DNA from: Obelidium mucronatum
Taxonomy: Eukaryota; Chytridiomycota; Chytridiomycetes; Chytridiales; Chytriomycetaceae
Assembly (NCBI GenBank): GCA_025765595.1
Contig: JAIVFH010000005.1
Coordinates: 558,001-622,000, forward strand
DNA: 64,000 nt
Direction: 5' to 3'
In this document: piece by piece, positions 12,675 to 24,638 of the stretch
How positions within the stretch are numbered: the stretch's first letter is position 1
Layout of the letters: every line of letters begins with the position of its first letter
Position numbers and translations under genes: made by a program
Notes under the pieces: model-generated
Database searches by the model: none
Seen by the model: only the letters and a program-made list of their open reading frames with translations
Told to the model about the DNA's origin: nothing

Positions 12675-14695
12675 TTAAACCTTGAAGGACTTCATGATTT
12701 CCTTCTTCAAAGTTGCTTTGTAGGAAGCAATAGATCCATTCCAAAGCTTACATTCGCCCTTATCACACACATAAATCTGTTGAGCAACTTGAGAAATGAG
12801 TCTGAAATCGTGGGACACCAGTACAACACCACCCTCGAACTTGTTGATTGCGTTAGCCAATGAGTCAATGGTCTCGATATCCAAGGCGTTGGTGGGTTCA
12901 TCAAAGAGAATAACGTTGGGGGCGGAAAGAGCCAGTTGACAGAAAACAATACGGGCACGTTGACCATCAGACAATTGAGCGATTGGACAAAGTTGGGAAT
13001 TTCCGGTCAAACCAAACTGACCAATCTTGGAGCGCCAGTGGGTAATGTCTTGGGGTTGGTCTGGGAACTGCTTACGCAGGTGGTCAACAGCAGACATTTC
13101 CAAATCCAATTGATCGGCAGCATGTTGAGAGTATTGACCAAACTTGAGGTGAGAGTGTCTGGTGATTGTTCCACGGGTTTCAGACAGCTTTCCAAGCATG
13201 AGCTTGAGGAGAGTTGACTTTCCAGCACCGTTGGGTCCGAGCAAAGCAATTCTAGAATCCGTATCAACACTGAAGTCAAGCTTCTTGTAAATTGGGTTTT
13301 CATTCATGTTGCCAGAGTATGAAAAGTCGACTTCGGTGAACGACAAAACAGGAGGTGGGAGCTTTCCAGCACAGTTGAAGTGGAAGTTCAAGTTGGTGTC
13401 CTTGACAACCTTCTCAATCAATCCAGCTTCAATCATTTTGTCCAAAATCTTCTGTCTAGATTTCGCTTGTCTGACCAAGTTGGCATAGGTACCACACGAC
13501 GAAATGAACTGCTTAATGTCCTTGATTTCAGCTTGCTGCTTTTCGTAGGCCTTCATTTGGTTCACTTCAAGTTCTTGCTTAGTCTTGACGTATGTGTCGT
13601 AGTTACCAGCGTAGTAGACCAACTGCTTCTTGTGGTTGAACTCCACAATGTTGGTACATACGTTGTTCAAAAAGTCTTGGGAGTGGGAAATGCACACCAA
13701 ACAACTTGGGTATTGGGCTAAGTACTCTTCAAGCCACACACAGGCTCCCAAGTCCAAGTGGTTGGTAGGTTGGTCAAGCAACAACAACGTCGGCTTAACG
13801 AACAAGGCACGGGAAAGGGCGACACGCATACGCCATCCTCCAGAAAGATCCTTAGTCTTGAACTTCATACGTTCTGCGCTGAAACCCAGACCGTGCAAGA
13901 TAGAAGCCGCACGGACTTCGAAAGTAGAAGCATCGAGAGATTCGATACGTTCGTAGATTGCTTCGAGAAGAACAGACTCTGGGTCCTCGGACATGATTTC
14001 TTCCATTCTTGCTTCGAGATTCTGTTGTAGAATGCAATTGTTGTGATGAGAAATTGAATTGATACACCCCCCCCCCCCCCCCCAAAAAAAAAAAAAAAAA
14101 CACAAACCTTGATTTCCTTCTCAGCATATTCAATGACAGCCTCCAACGCAGTCATTTCAGTTGGGGGAAATTCTTGGTTCAACAGATAAATGTCGATATG
14201 CTCTGGAATGGGGATTTCGCGGGAGGCAAGGGACTTAAGGAAAGTTGACTTTCCTAAAAAATGAGGGTTGCCTTAGTTATCGCGCACTTGACGTCAATAA
14301 TCTACTCACCACACCCGTTAGGTCCAAGCAAGCCGTATCGACGACCGTAGTTGAATTCAAGGGTTGAGTCAGTGATAAGGATCTGGGAGTAGTACATCAG
14401 AGAGTAGGCCTCGACTTTGATCTGTCAAGAAGCAACAAAACATCAGCGAAACACATTTCTCCCACAACCAATCGCTTCATACATCACGAGAGTCCTTGTG
14501 CGAAGTCAACACACCCGCAGCGGATCTGTTCTGGTCAACAACCAGCTTTCGCAGCTCCTCAGCAACAGACTCAACAACGACGCTCTCCGTGGATGCCGCA
14601 GCAGCCCCAGCCTTCTTTGCGGCCAAACGAGCCGCAGATTTGCTGACTTTCTTCTCCTTTGGCTCTTTTGGCTCTTTCGGTTCCTTGGGGGCCAT
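12675..14695 (-). CDS. ARB1: ABC-F ATPase, ARB1/ABCF2-like ribosome-associated factor
   Basis: Soluble twin-ATPase protein; yeast Arb1 acts in ribosome biogenesis and ribosome quality control. Exons: 14483-14695 (Lys/Pro-rich start MAPKEPKEPKEPK), 14310-14421, about 14107-14253, and about 12675-14023. Site 1: GPNGCGKST (split by an intron), signature LSGGWRMRVALSRALF, Walker B LLLLDQPTNHLD. Site 2: GPNGAGKST, signature LSDGQRARIVF, Walker B VILFDEPTNALD. The linker block TYANLVRQAKSRQKILDKM is typical of ABCF2. Oddity: the first Walker B glutamate is Gln (CAA), the change used experimentally to block hydrolysis. The long frame is otherwise clean. The third intron contains a 17-C/17-A homopolymer pair. 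Confidence 0.92.
14067..14100. repeat. C17-A17 homopolymer pair in ABC-F intron
   Basis: Seventeen C followed by seventeen A on the plus strand. In the transcript it is T17-G17, just inside the third intron of the ABC-F gene. Such tracts are length-unstable. Confidence 0.9.
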
Positions 14696-14840
14696 TCTGT
14701 TTTTGCTGTTTTGGGGTTGGAAAAAAAAAAATGTGCCAAAACGTCACGCAGAAAAAAAAAAGAAAAACACAAACTTTCTTGAAACACCAAACAACAAAAA
14801 TGGATAAAAGAACCGTAACTCATAAGAGAAAAAAAAGAAT

Positions 14841-16886
14841 TTACTTTGCGCCAAACATCTTCTTCCACCACTTCTTCTTTTTTGGAATCGTCGCTTCGGC
14901 CGCCGATGCAATAGCCGCACCACCTGGCGCCTGCATATATGCAACTGCTTCCTTGTTTCCGAGTGGTGACTGTTGCGGTTGCCCTTGCTGGGAATAGTAG
15001 TCGCCAGCTGCTGGTTGCTGCTGTGAGTTATATGGCGAAGGAGCACGATCATTCAATGCCATTCGTGAGCCCAGCTGTGAATTTGTTTTAGAAAGAATTG
15101 CACCATTTGTGCTCGGGTAGCTTTGATTGACAGGTCCACCAGCAGGTGAAGGCGAGGGCGACATTGGGAATTGCTGGCCGAGTGCTGAAGACGATTGTGG
15201 GTTGGTAGCAGCAGCGGCAGCCATTTGCTGTTGTTGTTGCTGCTGTCGGTATGCACGCTCTCGTTCCCGCTTCTCACGTTCAATTTCACGCAAACGCTCC
15301 TTTTCGCGGCGTTGAGCGTCAATGGCAAACATCCAGTCAAACACACCATCGTCTAATTCTCCAATTCTAGCCAAAACTAAAACCGACAAAATTTAGCGAC
15401 ATTGAGACAATATATATTAAAAGCATACGAACCTTTGTTCATGAGCCCTCTTAGGTAATCGTAATCAGGTGTCTCCTCAAACTTCAAATCCCTGCAATAC
15501 TTCATGTACAAACCAAATTCTTCCGGGAATCCATCGCACAGGTCTTTGACAGAAGTGCCTTGCTTCTTTTGTCCAATTTTCTCATACTTTTCCTTGTTGG
15601 TTGCAGCTTTAAGCCCTTGCCAGGGTAGAGATCCACGCAAAAAGTACATGAAAACATGTCCTAAAGACTCTAAATCATCCCGACGAGATTGTTCGCGTCC
15701 CAAATGCGTGTTGATACTCATGTAACGTGCAGTACCACTCAAACTCTTTTTCTCACGGTAAGGAATATGTTGCTTGGTTTTGGGGTCTCTGTATAGTTTC
15801 GCCATTCCAAAATCGATGATATAGATTTGTGCAGCAGCGTGTGGGTTTTGGGGAGAGTGGCTAGAAACAACACCGTATGGGTCTTTTTTATGACAACAGA
15901 TTAAGAATAGTACGCACAATAAAAATTTCAACGAAATTACCTGGATTATTTCCCGCTTTGGCGGCAAGTTCGCTCCGACGTGGTAAACGACCAATTAAAA
16001 AGTTTTCAGGTTTAATATCTCTGTAAATCAGATTCTTTTCGTGGACGGTTTGCACTCTGGTGATCTGATTGGATAAAGTTAATATAAACATCTTATCGGT
16101 CAACCAAAATTTCAAATCTTACCATTTGCTTGGCAGTCATACAAACAGTCTTAATCGAAAATTTCCTTTTGCACAAGTCAAACATGTCTTCCAAACTAGG
16201 ACCCAACATATCGCTACATAGAACATTGTAAAGACCTTCCGCTCCGTAATAATAGACATTTGGGACACCAACTGATAACAAAAAACAAATGGATTGGAGG
16301 CTGGTCCGATAACCACTAAAAAACACTCACCAGAGCCAGCAAGAATCTTGAAAGTGCGGTATTCGTCCCTCAGCTGGGGCACATCTGTCTTTCTTGGCTC
16401 AAACTTGATGGCAATTGGTTGGTTGTTGATCACATTTACCCCTATTTTTCGTTGTGGACATCAATCAAAAATGAGTTCCGCCCCTCCACAGCCCCACCAC
16501 CAAATGATGCCCATACCTTCGTATACCATTCCGAATGATCCTTCACCGATCTTTTTTCCAACCTTGTAATGCATTCCAACGACATTATGGCTGAGAGCAT
16601 TTTTCTTGGACGATGAGCTGGAAGACACCTGAGCACTGCCTTGCTGCTGTTGCTGCTGTTGCTGAGGCTGCTGAGGCTGCGGCAGTTGCTGCTGTGGTTG
16701 TTGGGAGTACGCCTGGGGCACAGCGGACAAGGGAACTATGCCAGAGGCAACCATTGCCGAGTATTGCTGCTGCGACGAGTACTGTTGCTGCTGTTGCTTC
16801 GCTTGTTGCATTTGCGCATTCGATTGCGGTGTTTGGCTCAAGTTGCGAACGACTGGTTGCGGGTTCGTTGTATTGGCTGGCTGCAT
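14841..16886 (-). CDS. Casein kinase 1, Yck1/2-CK1-gamma type, paralogue A
   Basis: Ser/Thr kinase of the plasma-membrane CK1 family. Gln-rich N-tail, then [47 protein letters not shown] (catalytic loop), IIDFGMAK (DFG), and the CK1 signature [18 protein letters not shown] followed by [18 protein letters not shown]. After the kinase come a charged helix ([15 protein letters not shown]), a disordered tail, and a basic-aromatic end [13 protein letters not shown]. Introns fall after the Gly loop, before GVPNVYYYG, before ITRVQTVHE, before DPYGVV and after LRGLMNK. Yeast Yck1/2 end in a palmitoylated Cys pair; this copy has none. It is one of three tandem same-strand paralogues. Confidence 0.92.
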
Positions 16887-17265
16887 TAGATATGAAGCTG
16901 GGTGTCTGGAGGGTTGTTTCAGGGGGCTACTCAGGAGATCGGCAACGAGAACTTCTTTACGTGGATTGGTCTGTTCGATAACTTGGGCTGATGGGTGTTG
17001 CAGGCAATCTCACACAAACAGCGCTAAAGTGGGACTTGCAAACAACGAGTAAAAATTTCACGTTTTGTTTCTGCCCCCAAATCCAAAAGCAGTTTCACCT
17101 TATGTGATACGGGGCGGATATTGAACTATATTAGATGTAATATTATGTCTGAATTTCGTTTTCAGTAGTATTTCTTTCAACCCTATTCTCTAAGTGAAAT
17201 AAACAAAAAAAAAAAAAACCGAAGAGAACATTCACATTCACACAATCCAACTCAACCAAAAAGAT

Positions 17266-19333
17266 CTAATTCCATTCTTTCTTGTTAAAGAGCTTCTTCC
17301 ACCACTTCTTGTCGGCGGAGTCATTTTCTCTGTCTTCCTTGTGTGGTGTTGGTGAGCGCCCAAAAACGTTGAACGATTTGCGGTACTGAGGAGTTTCTCC
17401 ATTTTGACTTCTCGCACCAGCACCGGCAGTTCCAGTGGCGCCTGCTGCGTGGCCTGAAGGCTTCAAAAATGCACCCATCGAAAACCGACTCTCAGGCGCT
17501 TCTCCAGTCCCTCTCTGAGTATTACTCCTAGGAATAATACCTTTGGGTACACTATCCCGTCTTGGCAAGTTCCCAATTGATGCCACACGTCTCACATCGT
17601 CTGCGACCGGTTTCATAGGAAGCGGCGACCGTGGACCCAGTTGAGAAGAGCTGGAAGGAGACGAGAGCATAGTCTGCTGTTGTTGTTGAAGTTGCTGCAT
17701 CTGCAATTGGCGGGTGGCTCTTTCGCGTTCTCGTTGTTCACGCTCGGAATCCTTAATCCGTTCACGCTCTTTACGTTGGACGTCCATGGCAACCATCCAG
17801 TCAAACACACCATCGTCTGTTTCGTTTGTACGAGCCAGAACTAATTGCAATATTTCTCAACTTTAGAATTTTGGCTTCTGAAAGAGGCAACCTCACCAGT
17901 TGTGAACAAGTTCCTCAAATAATCATAATCAGGTGTTTCTTCAAACTTCAAATCTCTGCAGTACTTTAAATAGATGCCGAATTCTTCAGGAAATCCTTCG
18001 CAAAGCTCGCTCAAAGGCGTAGTTCGCTTCTTTTCGCCAATTTTCTCGTATTTTTGCTTGTTTGTTGCAGCCTTCATTCCTTGCCATGGAAGCGATCCAC
18101 GCAAAAAGTACATTAGAACATGGCCCAGAGACTCCAAGTCATCGCGGCGGGATTGCTCCCGTCCCAGATGAGTATTGATACTCATGTATCGAGCTGTTCC
18201 ACTCAAACTTTTCTTTTCTCGGTAAGGGATGTGTTGCTTTGTCTTCGGGTCTCTGAACATCTTCGCCATTCCGAAATCAATAATATGGATCTGGGCCGCG
18301 GAGTGAGGACTTTGAATTGAATGGTTTGATACGACTCCATAAGGATCTGTTCGGTCCTTCAGGTTAATATATTGCTTGTCAATCAAAAAAAAAATAACCA
18401 CTACCAGCGGACTTTCCAATATTCGCAACTAGTTCACTGTTTCTCGGCAGTCGACCAATCAGAAAGTTATCTGGCTTGATGTCTCTGTAGATCAAATTGC
18501 GTTCGTGGATCGTTTGTACTCGAGTGATCTTTTAAGCACATATTAGCAACCATTCCCAGACAAAAAAGAATCCCTCATTACCATTTGCTTTGCAGCCATA
18601 CATACAGTCTTGACCGAGAACCGTCTCTTGCACAAGTCGAACATGTCTTCCAAACTAGGGCCCAATAAATCAATGCATAGAATATTGTAAAGACCTTCTT
18701 GTCCAAAATAGTAGACATTCGGGACACCAACTGCAGGTTTTAAGGCGGTTGGTGTCATGGTTTAAGGGGATAAGGGTCCAAAACAAAAAAAATGAACCTG
18801 AGTTTGCAAGGATCTTGAATGTCCTGTATTCATCCCTTAATTGCGGGGCATCCGTCTTCCTTGGCTCAAACTTAATGGCAACTGGCTGGTTGTTGAGCAT
18901 ATTGATGCCTGTGGAAATAATGATGCTGTGTCAGCCACCACAGATAATCGTCATCAGCCCCACTCTATCCCACACTATACACTCTACTTCCTCCGTTTCA
19001 TATCCTCCCAACGCCTTTCATGTTTTTACCTTCGTATACGATCCCAAAAGATCCTTCTCCAACCTTTTTCCCAACTTTGTAATGCATCCCGACAATGTTT
19101 GGATTCGCATTTGAATGCACTGATGAAGTAGAGCTAGACGTCCTTCCAGCAGCAGCCGCTCCGGATCCAACCATTGCAGGTACTTGACGAGGGGACGATG
19201 GTTGGTGCCCCAACGGTCGACTTGATCCCGTAAGCTGGCGGGTTGGAGTATCCGCCCCCAAATGACCCACAGACGAATTGAGCAATGTCGAAGACGACGT
19301 CGGCGTCTCTGTACCATACGGATGTTTAGACAT
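17266..19333 (-). CDS. Casein kinase 1, Yck1/2-CK1-gamma type, paralogue B
   Basis: Same architecture as its neighbour A: Ser/Thr-rich N-tail ([15 protein letters not shown]), [47 protein letters not shown], and the CK1 signature around [16 protein letters not shown]. The catalytic-loop Asp is present ([12 protein letters not shown]). The C-terminal tail ends [14 protein letters not shown], basic and aromatic without a terminal Cys pair. It shares with A the intron before DPYGVVSNH (about 18350-18405), which paralogue C lacks, so A and B are probably the closer pair. Introns also follow the Gly loop, precede GVPNVYYFG and ITRVQTIHE, and follow the kinase core. Confidence 0.92.
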
Positions 19334-19428
19334 TTTTAAATTGAATGACGACTATGAAATTATTTTCGAAGTTTGTTTCCCCCTTCAAAATCGCATCAAC
19401 CTTAAAACAAAAACACCGAGAGCCCAAC

Positions 19429-21619
19429 TCATTCCTGGTGGTGCATACAGTAACACAGACTCTGCCACCACTTTCTTCTCCTTCTCATTCCTCCCTGTGG
19501 AGAGTTCATTTCCGAGACAGGAGGTCCATGGACTTTTCCGTGCACCTTTTTTGTTGCAGACGTGCGTACTTTTGTGGGAGAAGTTGCTTGAAATTGTGGC
19601 TGCTGCTGTTGAGGAGAGCTTGCTTCAACTGTTGTTGGAGGGGCTGTAGGATTGGAAACTGCTACTGCACCTCGTGGATAATTTGCCGAAATAGGCGTTG
19701 CAGTGGCAGGTAATGGTTGCGGTTGGATGGTTTTCTTTTCTGGGATCGTTTTTAAAGGTGTTTGTGGCAATGGTGGCGCTGGCATTGGCTGTTGCTGGAG
19801 CTGGTTACCCATGCTGTTGTTTTGCTGAGTTGCTGTAGTTGTTGTCATGAGAGAGGTTCCTCCATTCAAGGGGCGAATAGAATCTCCTTGCTGTGGAGCA
19901 GGCCGAATTCCAGGGGTGGCAACGTTGGGACTTAATGCATTGGTAGTGTGAGTAGTTGTTGGAGCAGGAGAAGTGACAGTCAAATGCACTGGAATCGTTG
20001 ATTGTTGAAGTGGAGCAAGTGGTTGAGGCTGCGATTGGAGCTGGGGTGGAGAAAGGGCGGAGTTGCTGGACTTCGCGTGGGTTCGACGTTCACGTTCAAG
20101 TTCTCGTTCTCTACGCTGAATATCCATAATCGTCATCCAATCAAATATTCCATCATCCACATCATTTGCATCTTGGAGAACTAAAAACGATGAAGCTCAG
20201 ACATTCCGAAGGACCAAAAAGGTAAAACACACCTTTCACGAACAGACTCCTCAAGTAATCGTAATTTGGCTCTTCGTCAAATTTTAATTCCCTGCAATAC
20301 TTTAAGTAAATTGCGAATTCGTCTGGAAATCCCTCGCACAGCTCCTTAATCAAAGTCGTTCTCTTTTTTTCACCAATCTTTTCATACTTCTGCTTGTTTG
20401 TTGCTGCCTTCATTCCTTGCCATGGAAGCGATCCACGCAAGAAATACATAAAAACATGGCCGAGAGATTCTAAATCATCTCGGCGGGATTGCTCTCTTCC
20501 CAAGTGTGTATTGATGCTCATGTAACGTGCGGTGCCGCTAAGACTTTTCTTCTCACGGTAAGGAATGTGCTGTCCAGAGCGCGGATCACGGTATAACTTT
20601 GCCATACCAAAGTCAACAAGGAAAATTGCCGAAGCAGGGTGCGGCCATTCTTTAGTATGGTTGGACACAACGCCATAGGGATCTGGGTTGTTGGTTCCAG
20701 CTGCTCGAGCCAGCATTTCTGCAGATCTAGGGAGGCGCCCGATGAGAAAATTGTCTGGCTTTATGTCTCTGTAGATCAAGTGTCGCTCATGAACGCATTG
20801 AACACGTGTAACCTGCAATTCATTTAGTAAAAAACCTGGACCAAGAAGTAAAGAAAGTCGAGATTTTGGTTGAATTAATAAGGTGTACCATTTGCTTCGC
20901 GACCATAGCGACAGTTTTGGTGGTGAATTTTCTTTGACAGAGATCAAACATATCTTCCAAACTGGGCCCCAGCAAATCAATGCACAGAATGTTATGAAGA
21001 CCTTCTTGACCAAAAAAGTATACGTTTGGCACACCAACTGTCACAAGTCGTTTAGTCAATAGAGGCTACTAAGAATTACGAACCTGTGTTGGCAAGAATC
21101 TTGTAAGTTCGGTATTCGTCACGTAACTGAGGAGCTTCTGACTTTCTTGGCTCAAATTTAATGGCTACGGGAATGTTTGTAGCTATGTTTATACCCTGGT
21201 GAAGAATTCTGTTCAGTTATGTATTCCGCAGCACCCAGCACACCGCAGAACGCGCATCGCCTCGCATAAATAAATTAAATACAATAGTACACCAGCATTA
21301 CCTCATAAATTACACCGAATGAGCCCTCGCCAATCTTGCGGCCAACTTTATAGTGACCGCCAATAATATTTTGCTGCCCGTTCGAATTTGAATTTGTACT
21401 AAAAGTCGTAGAGCCTGAAAGACCAGTGGCGGCGAGTGCTGTGTGATCTTTGGTGGCGAGTTGTTGAGGTTGTTGTGGTGTTTGTTGTTGATTGAACGTG
21501 TTGTCAATATTCGCCTGCTTCGATTCGAGCTCAACACATGTATTGTTGACCATCGTCGCGTTAGATTTAGAGTTCGAGCCAGCCCCAACTGGGACGGGCG
21601 CAGAGAAGACGGCGTCCAT
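19429..21619 (-). CDS. Casein kinase 1, Yck1/2-CK1-gamma type, paralogue C
   Basis: Third tandem CK1. The start [16 protein letters not shown] was chosen as the first Met after a Phe-rich, probably untranslated stretch. Kinase blocks: [56 protein letters not shown] and the [16 protein letters not shown] signature. Unlike A and B, it has no intron before DPYGVVSNH. The long Gln/Pro/Thr-rich tail ends in [18 protein letters not shown], a basic patch followed by two closely spaced Cys. This is the only one of the three with a plausible palmitoylation site like that of Yck kinases. The divergence suggests separate locations for the paralogues. Confidence 0.92.
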
Positions 21620-21681
21620 CAGTTCAGAGAATCGAAGACAAAAAAAAAAGAATATATGAATTAAACAGCAACAACCCAGAT

Positions 21682-22165
21682 TTATTGTCTCTTTGGGGCA
21701 ATCAGAACCGCTGTTCCATAAGCGCAAACTTCTTCAATGACTTCAATTGGAACCTTCTTCTCAAGGACTCCCTGCGGTGTTTGAGTCTGGTAGGCTTGGT
21801 GAGACATATTGCGGTGAGTGTTTGAGGAATAACGCACGCCAACTATAGCATTGGCACCTGCAAGGACAGTATTAATACGCTGTGAACACGAATGCAGTGG
21901 GGGCAAGTTCGCCGCTGTTACCTCGGGAGGCGGCCTGGGCGCTGAGTTCCTGGAACGACGCATCGAGGCTCTGCTTGAATCCCTGGCGCTCGGCGTCGTG
22001 ATCAGACTTCTGCTTAGCGCCGCCAAAGCCCATCTGAATTGGTCTCTTGGCGTCGAACACGGCGATCCCCCGCACGGCTCCGAACGATTGCACGATTTCA
22101 AAGCCCGGAATGTCGGAAGTGCTGACAATGTATGCTGGGTTGACAAGCTGCGGACGTTGGGCCAT
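21682..22165 (-). CDS. YbjQ/UPF0145-family protein 1
   Basis: Small protein of the YbjQ (PF01906, DUF74) family, which in bacteria forms pentameric barrels of unknown function. Exons 21922-22165 and 21682-21857; the intron lies between QAASRG and ANAIVGV. Family blocks: DIPGFEIVQSFGAVRGIAVF, then ANAIVGVRY, then YGTAVLIAPK. The start MAQRPQL was preferred because paralogues 2 and 3 start similarly; an in-frame Met 26 codons upstream is possible. It is one of five clustered members and immediately precedes CK1 paralogue C on the same strand. Confidence 0.85.
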
Positions 22166-22290
22166 GGCGGTGCGGTAGTTTCCAAGAAACAAATTGGGCA
22201 GGAAATTGGTTTCACCGTCAATACCTCCACAGTGGACTTTCAAAACATGGCGATCAAATGAAATCTCTCTTTTATTTTTAGCTACTATCG

Positions 22291-22765
22291 CTATTGTCTT
22301 CTTTGTTGGACAATAACAGCAGTTCCGTAAACACTGACATGTTCAGGCGAACGAGAGTCATATTCAACTCCAACGATGGCATTCGCTCCTAACAAGTATC
22401 AAACAGACGAAGTAGTTAATAGTCAGTCTAGGATATCGAAAGCAGTGACCGGATTAATGATACTTACCTCGTGCGGCAGCTTCTTGAGACATTACATTGA
22501 AAGCTTCATCGTTGAATTTGACGAAGTGATCATTCACCACCTTGTTCCCGTACTCCAAAGCCTCCGACATTGACATCAAGGGTGTGTTCCGCATTAGCGC
22601 AAACTGTTCCTTCATTTGACTAAGGTCGAAAGGATCTCTGCGGCCAAAGTCCTGCTGTCCCGTTCCAATTACAATTCCAAGGCACTGAACAATCTCATAT
22701 CCTTCGATTATAGCGCTGCCAACAATGAAAGAGGGATCGATCAGCCGACGCTGTTGTTGGGCCAT
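22291..22765 (-). CDS. YbjQ/UPF0145-family protein 2
   Basis: Starts MAQQQRRLIDPSFIV, followed by EGYEIVQCLGIVIG and an extended central region (LMSMSEALEYGNKVVNDHF). An intron (about 22387-22465) sits at the same place as in protein 1, just before ANAIVGVEYDS, and the protein ends YGTAVIVQQRRQ. Both exons are in frame. Shared intron position with protein 1 supports a tandem duplication. Confidence 0.83.
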
Positions 22766-22892
22766 TGGTGTTTCAAGAAAGAAATTGGTTTCCTGTATTT
22801 AATTGGGGCATATAAAGAAAGCGAAGTTGTCTACAACTGCACAAAGAAGCATCGATAATTGAAGAAGTTTCAAAGAACAGTTTTTATTGACT

Positions 22893-23216
22893 TCACTTTC
22901 TTGGTCTCACAATCGCTGCAGTTCCATAGCAGAAAACCCCATCATACAGCATTCCAACGATAGCATTGGCGCCTCTGGCTCCAGCCTGAGCACTCATCTC
23001 TCGGAAAGCAACTTCATGGTCTTCGTAGCATTCATTGCGGAATTGGTTCTGGTCGAGCTGGCGAGGCATCGGAAATCCCATGATCGTCTGCTGGGGCCGT
23101 TCACCACGGAAGCCACGAACAACGCCCAAGGTTTGTACCAGATCATGACCAGGGACTTCAGGTGTTGTAACCACAAGCGAAGGGTGGACAAGGACTCTTT
23201 GTTGAGGTGCGGCCAT
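22893..23216 (-). CDS. YbjQ/UPF0145-family protein 3
   Basis: Single-exon member: MAAPQQRVLVHPSLV, EVPGHDLVQTLGVVRGFRG, a Gln-rich loop, then ARGANAIVGMLYDGVFCYGT and AAIVRPRK. It lacks the intron found in proteins 1 and 2. It is divergent from protein 4, with 58 bp between the start codons, so the two probably share a promoter. Confidence 0.85.
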   Translation of the reverse strand: MAAPQQRVLVHPSLVVTTPEVPGHDLVQTLGVVRGFRGERPQQTIMGFPMPRQLDQNQFRNECYEDHEVAFREMSAQAGARGANAIVGMLYDGVFCYGTAAIVRPRK

Positions 23217-23274
23217 ATTTTTTTTGCAACAAATTGGTTTTAAATTGACCCCCACTTGATCTTCTACTCCAACA

Positions 23275-23803
23275 ATGTTCCAGGGATTTAGGGACAAGAT
23301 CTCTCAGTTAGACTCACAAGTAAACTCAGCGGGTCAAGCCGCATTTGGCAGGATTGCAGGCGGTACTACTGCTGCTGGGGGTGGTGGGGGGTGGTGGTGG
23401 TCTCTTTGGAGGACTCGCAAACTACAACAACAACATGAAGGAAATGGCGAAACCAAAGCAGGAACAACATGCCGTCTTAGTCGACCCAAAGTAAGTGCGG
23501 TGGAAGGATGCCTTATCTGAGCGCTGAGACTTTCTTCTACACAGATTTAGCACAACCTTGAATACAATCCCAGGATACAAAATTGTAAAGTATCTCGGAC
23601 ATGTTCGGGGTTCTGCCCAGAGTTATAAGGCTGTGATGGAAGCATGCGAGGAGCAACTTCTTGCCAGCCACTACGATCTGGCCATCCACAGTTTACTCGG
23701 TCATGCTGGAGCTTTGGGTGCAAATGCCATCATCTCCGTGCGGTTCGACTGCTCTGCCAATTCATTTGCACATGGAACTGCCGTTGTTGTTGTTCCTGTT
23801 TGA
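23275..23803 (+). CDS. YbjQ/UPF0145-family protein 4 with Gly-rich N-terminal extension
   Basis: The core after an intron (about 23490-23544) reads FSTTLNTIPGYKIVKYLGHV, then ALGANAIISVRFD and AHGTAVVVVPV. Upstream, MFQGFRDKISQLDSQVNS leads into a Gly run. Beyond it the frame matching the core exon (LFGGLANYNNNMKEMAKPK, then HAVLVDPK) is one base off, consistent with one extra G in the G-rich stretch at 23376-23401. An alternative start at the internal Met of MKEMAKPK (about 23435) would avoid the shift. Confidence 0.75.
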
Positions 23804-23896
23804 ATAATAAACCGACTTTCTGAAACGTCACCCAATTTGTTTTCGCAGTGACCCAATTAAAAGTTGCCGCAATCAGCATCTGCACCACTACCAGCA

Positions 23897-24271
23897 ATGA
23901 ACGGACAGCCACAGCAACGCACTCTTATCGATCCCAGGTATATATCATGCCGGAAGAAACGCTGAATGAATCTTGCTGCCCATACTTGAGTGCGTTTCTT
24001 GACGACTGCTGATCTAAACTTGCCACATTGTTTCCTCCTATTCACCCACACCAGATTCGCCACGACTTTGAACGAACTTCCTGGATTCAAGATTACCCGA
24101 CAGCTTGGATTCATCAAGGCAGATGCCAGCGAACAAGGAGGTAGAAAGGCGGCATTGGACGCCCTCTTGGCAGAAGGTGCCGCCCGCGGTGCGAATGCAG
24201 TTGTTGGAGTTCGATTTGAAAGCGCCATAATTGGAGTCAATGCCTATGGAACCGCCGTTGTTCTTGGATGA
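23897..24271 (+). CDS. YbjQ/UPF0145-family protein 5
   Basis: Short first exon (MNGQPQQRTLIDPR, about 23897-23938), an intron with GTATAT...CACCAG ends, then FATTLNELPGFKITRQLGFI, GARGANAVVGVRFE-type block (ARGANAVVGVRFES) and YGTAVVLG. The intron follows the DPR/K residue, as in protein 4, so proteins 4 and 5 form one sub-pair and 1 and 2 another. Confidence 0.83.
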
Positions 24272-24408
24272 AACCAATAAAGACTGTGGGCATCAAAAGT
24301 TCAACATGGTAATCTGCCTCCATTTAACCATTCAACCATTCAATGTGAGTGCCATTCAATATAAGTGCCATTCAAGATCCGATGCCTCAATTGTAAACCA
24401 TCACAAAA

Positions 24409-24489
24409 TGAGCAGAGTGGGGTTCGAACCCACGCCACTTGCGTGACCAGCACCTGAAGCTGGCGCCTTAACCACTCGGCCATCTGCCC
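24409..24489 (-). tRNA. tRNA-Leu(CAG)
   Basis: Read on the minus strand: acceptor GGGCAGA/TCTGCTC, D-arm GCCGAGTGGTTAAGGC, anticodon stem CCAGC/GCTGG with loop TTCAGGT (anticodon CAG), long variable arm, T-arm GTGGG-TTCGAAC-CCCAC. The acceptor and T-arms are the same as in tRNA-Leu(AAG) at 3810-3891. It indicates standard Leu reading of CUG. Confidence 0.94.
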
Positions 24490-24638
24490 GATGTCTATCA
24501 ATGGAGCTAAGGACTTTATTAATGAGAAATTGGCTTCGATCGCAAGAACGAATCATGCAAAAGCAAGTATTTGCAATTGGTATCATTCCAACCAATATGG
24601 AACTTTATTTACATAACGAAGCAAAAAATAGCTCCGCA

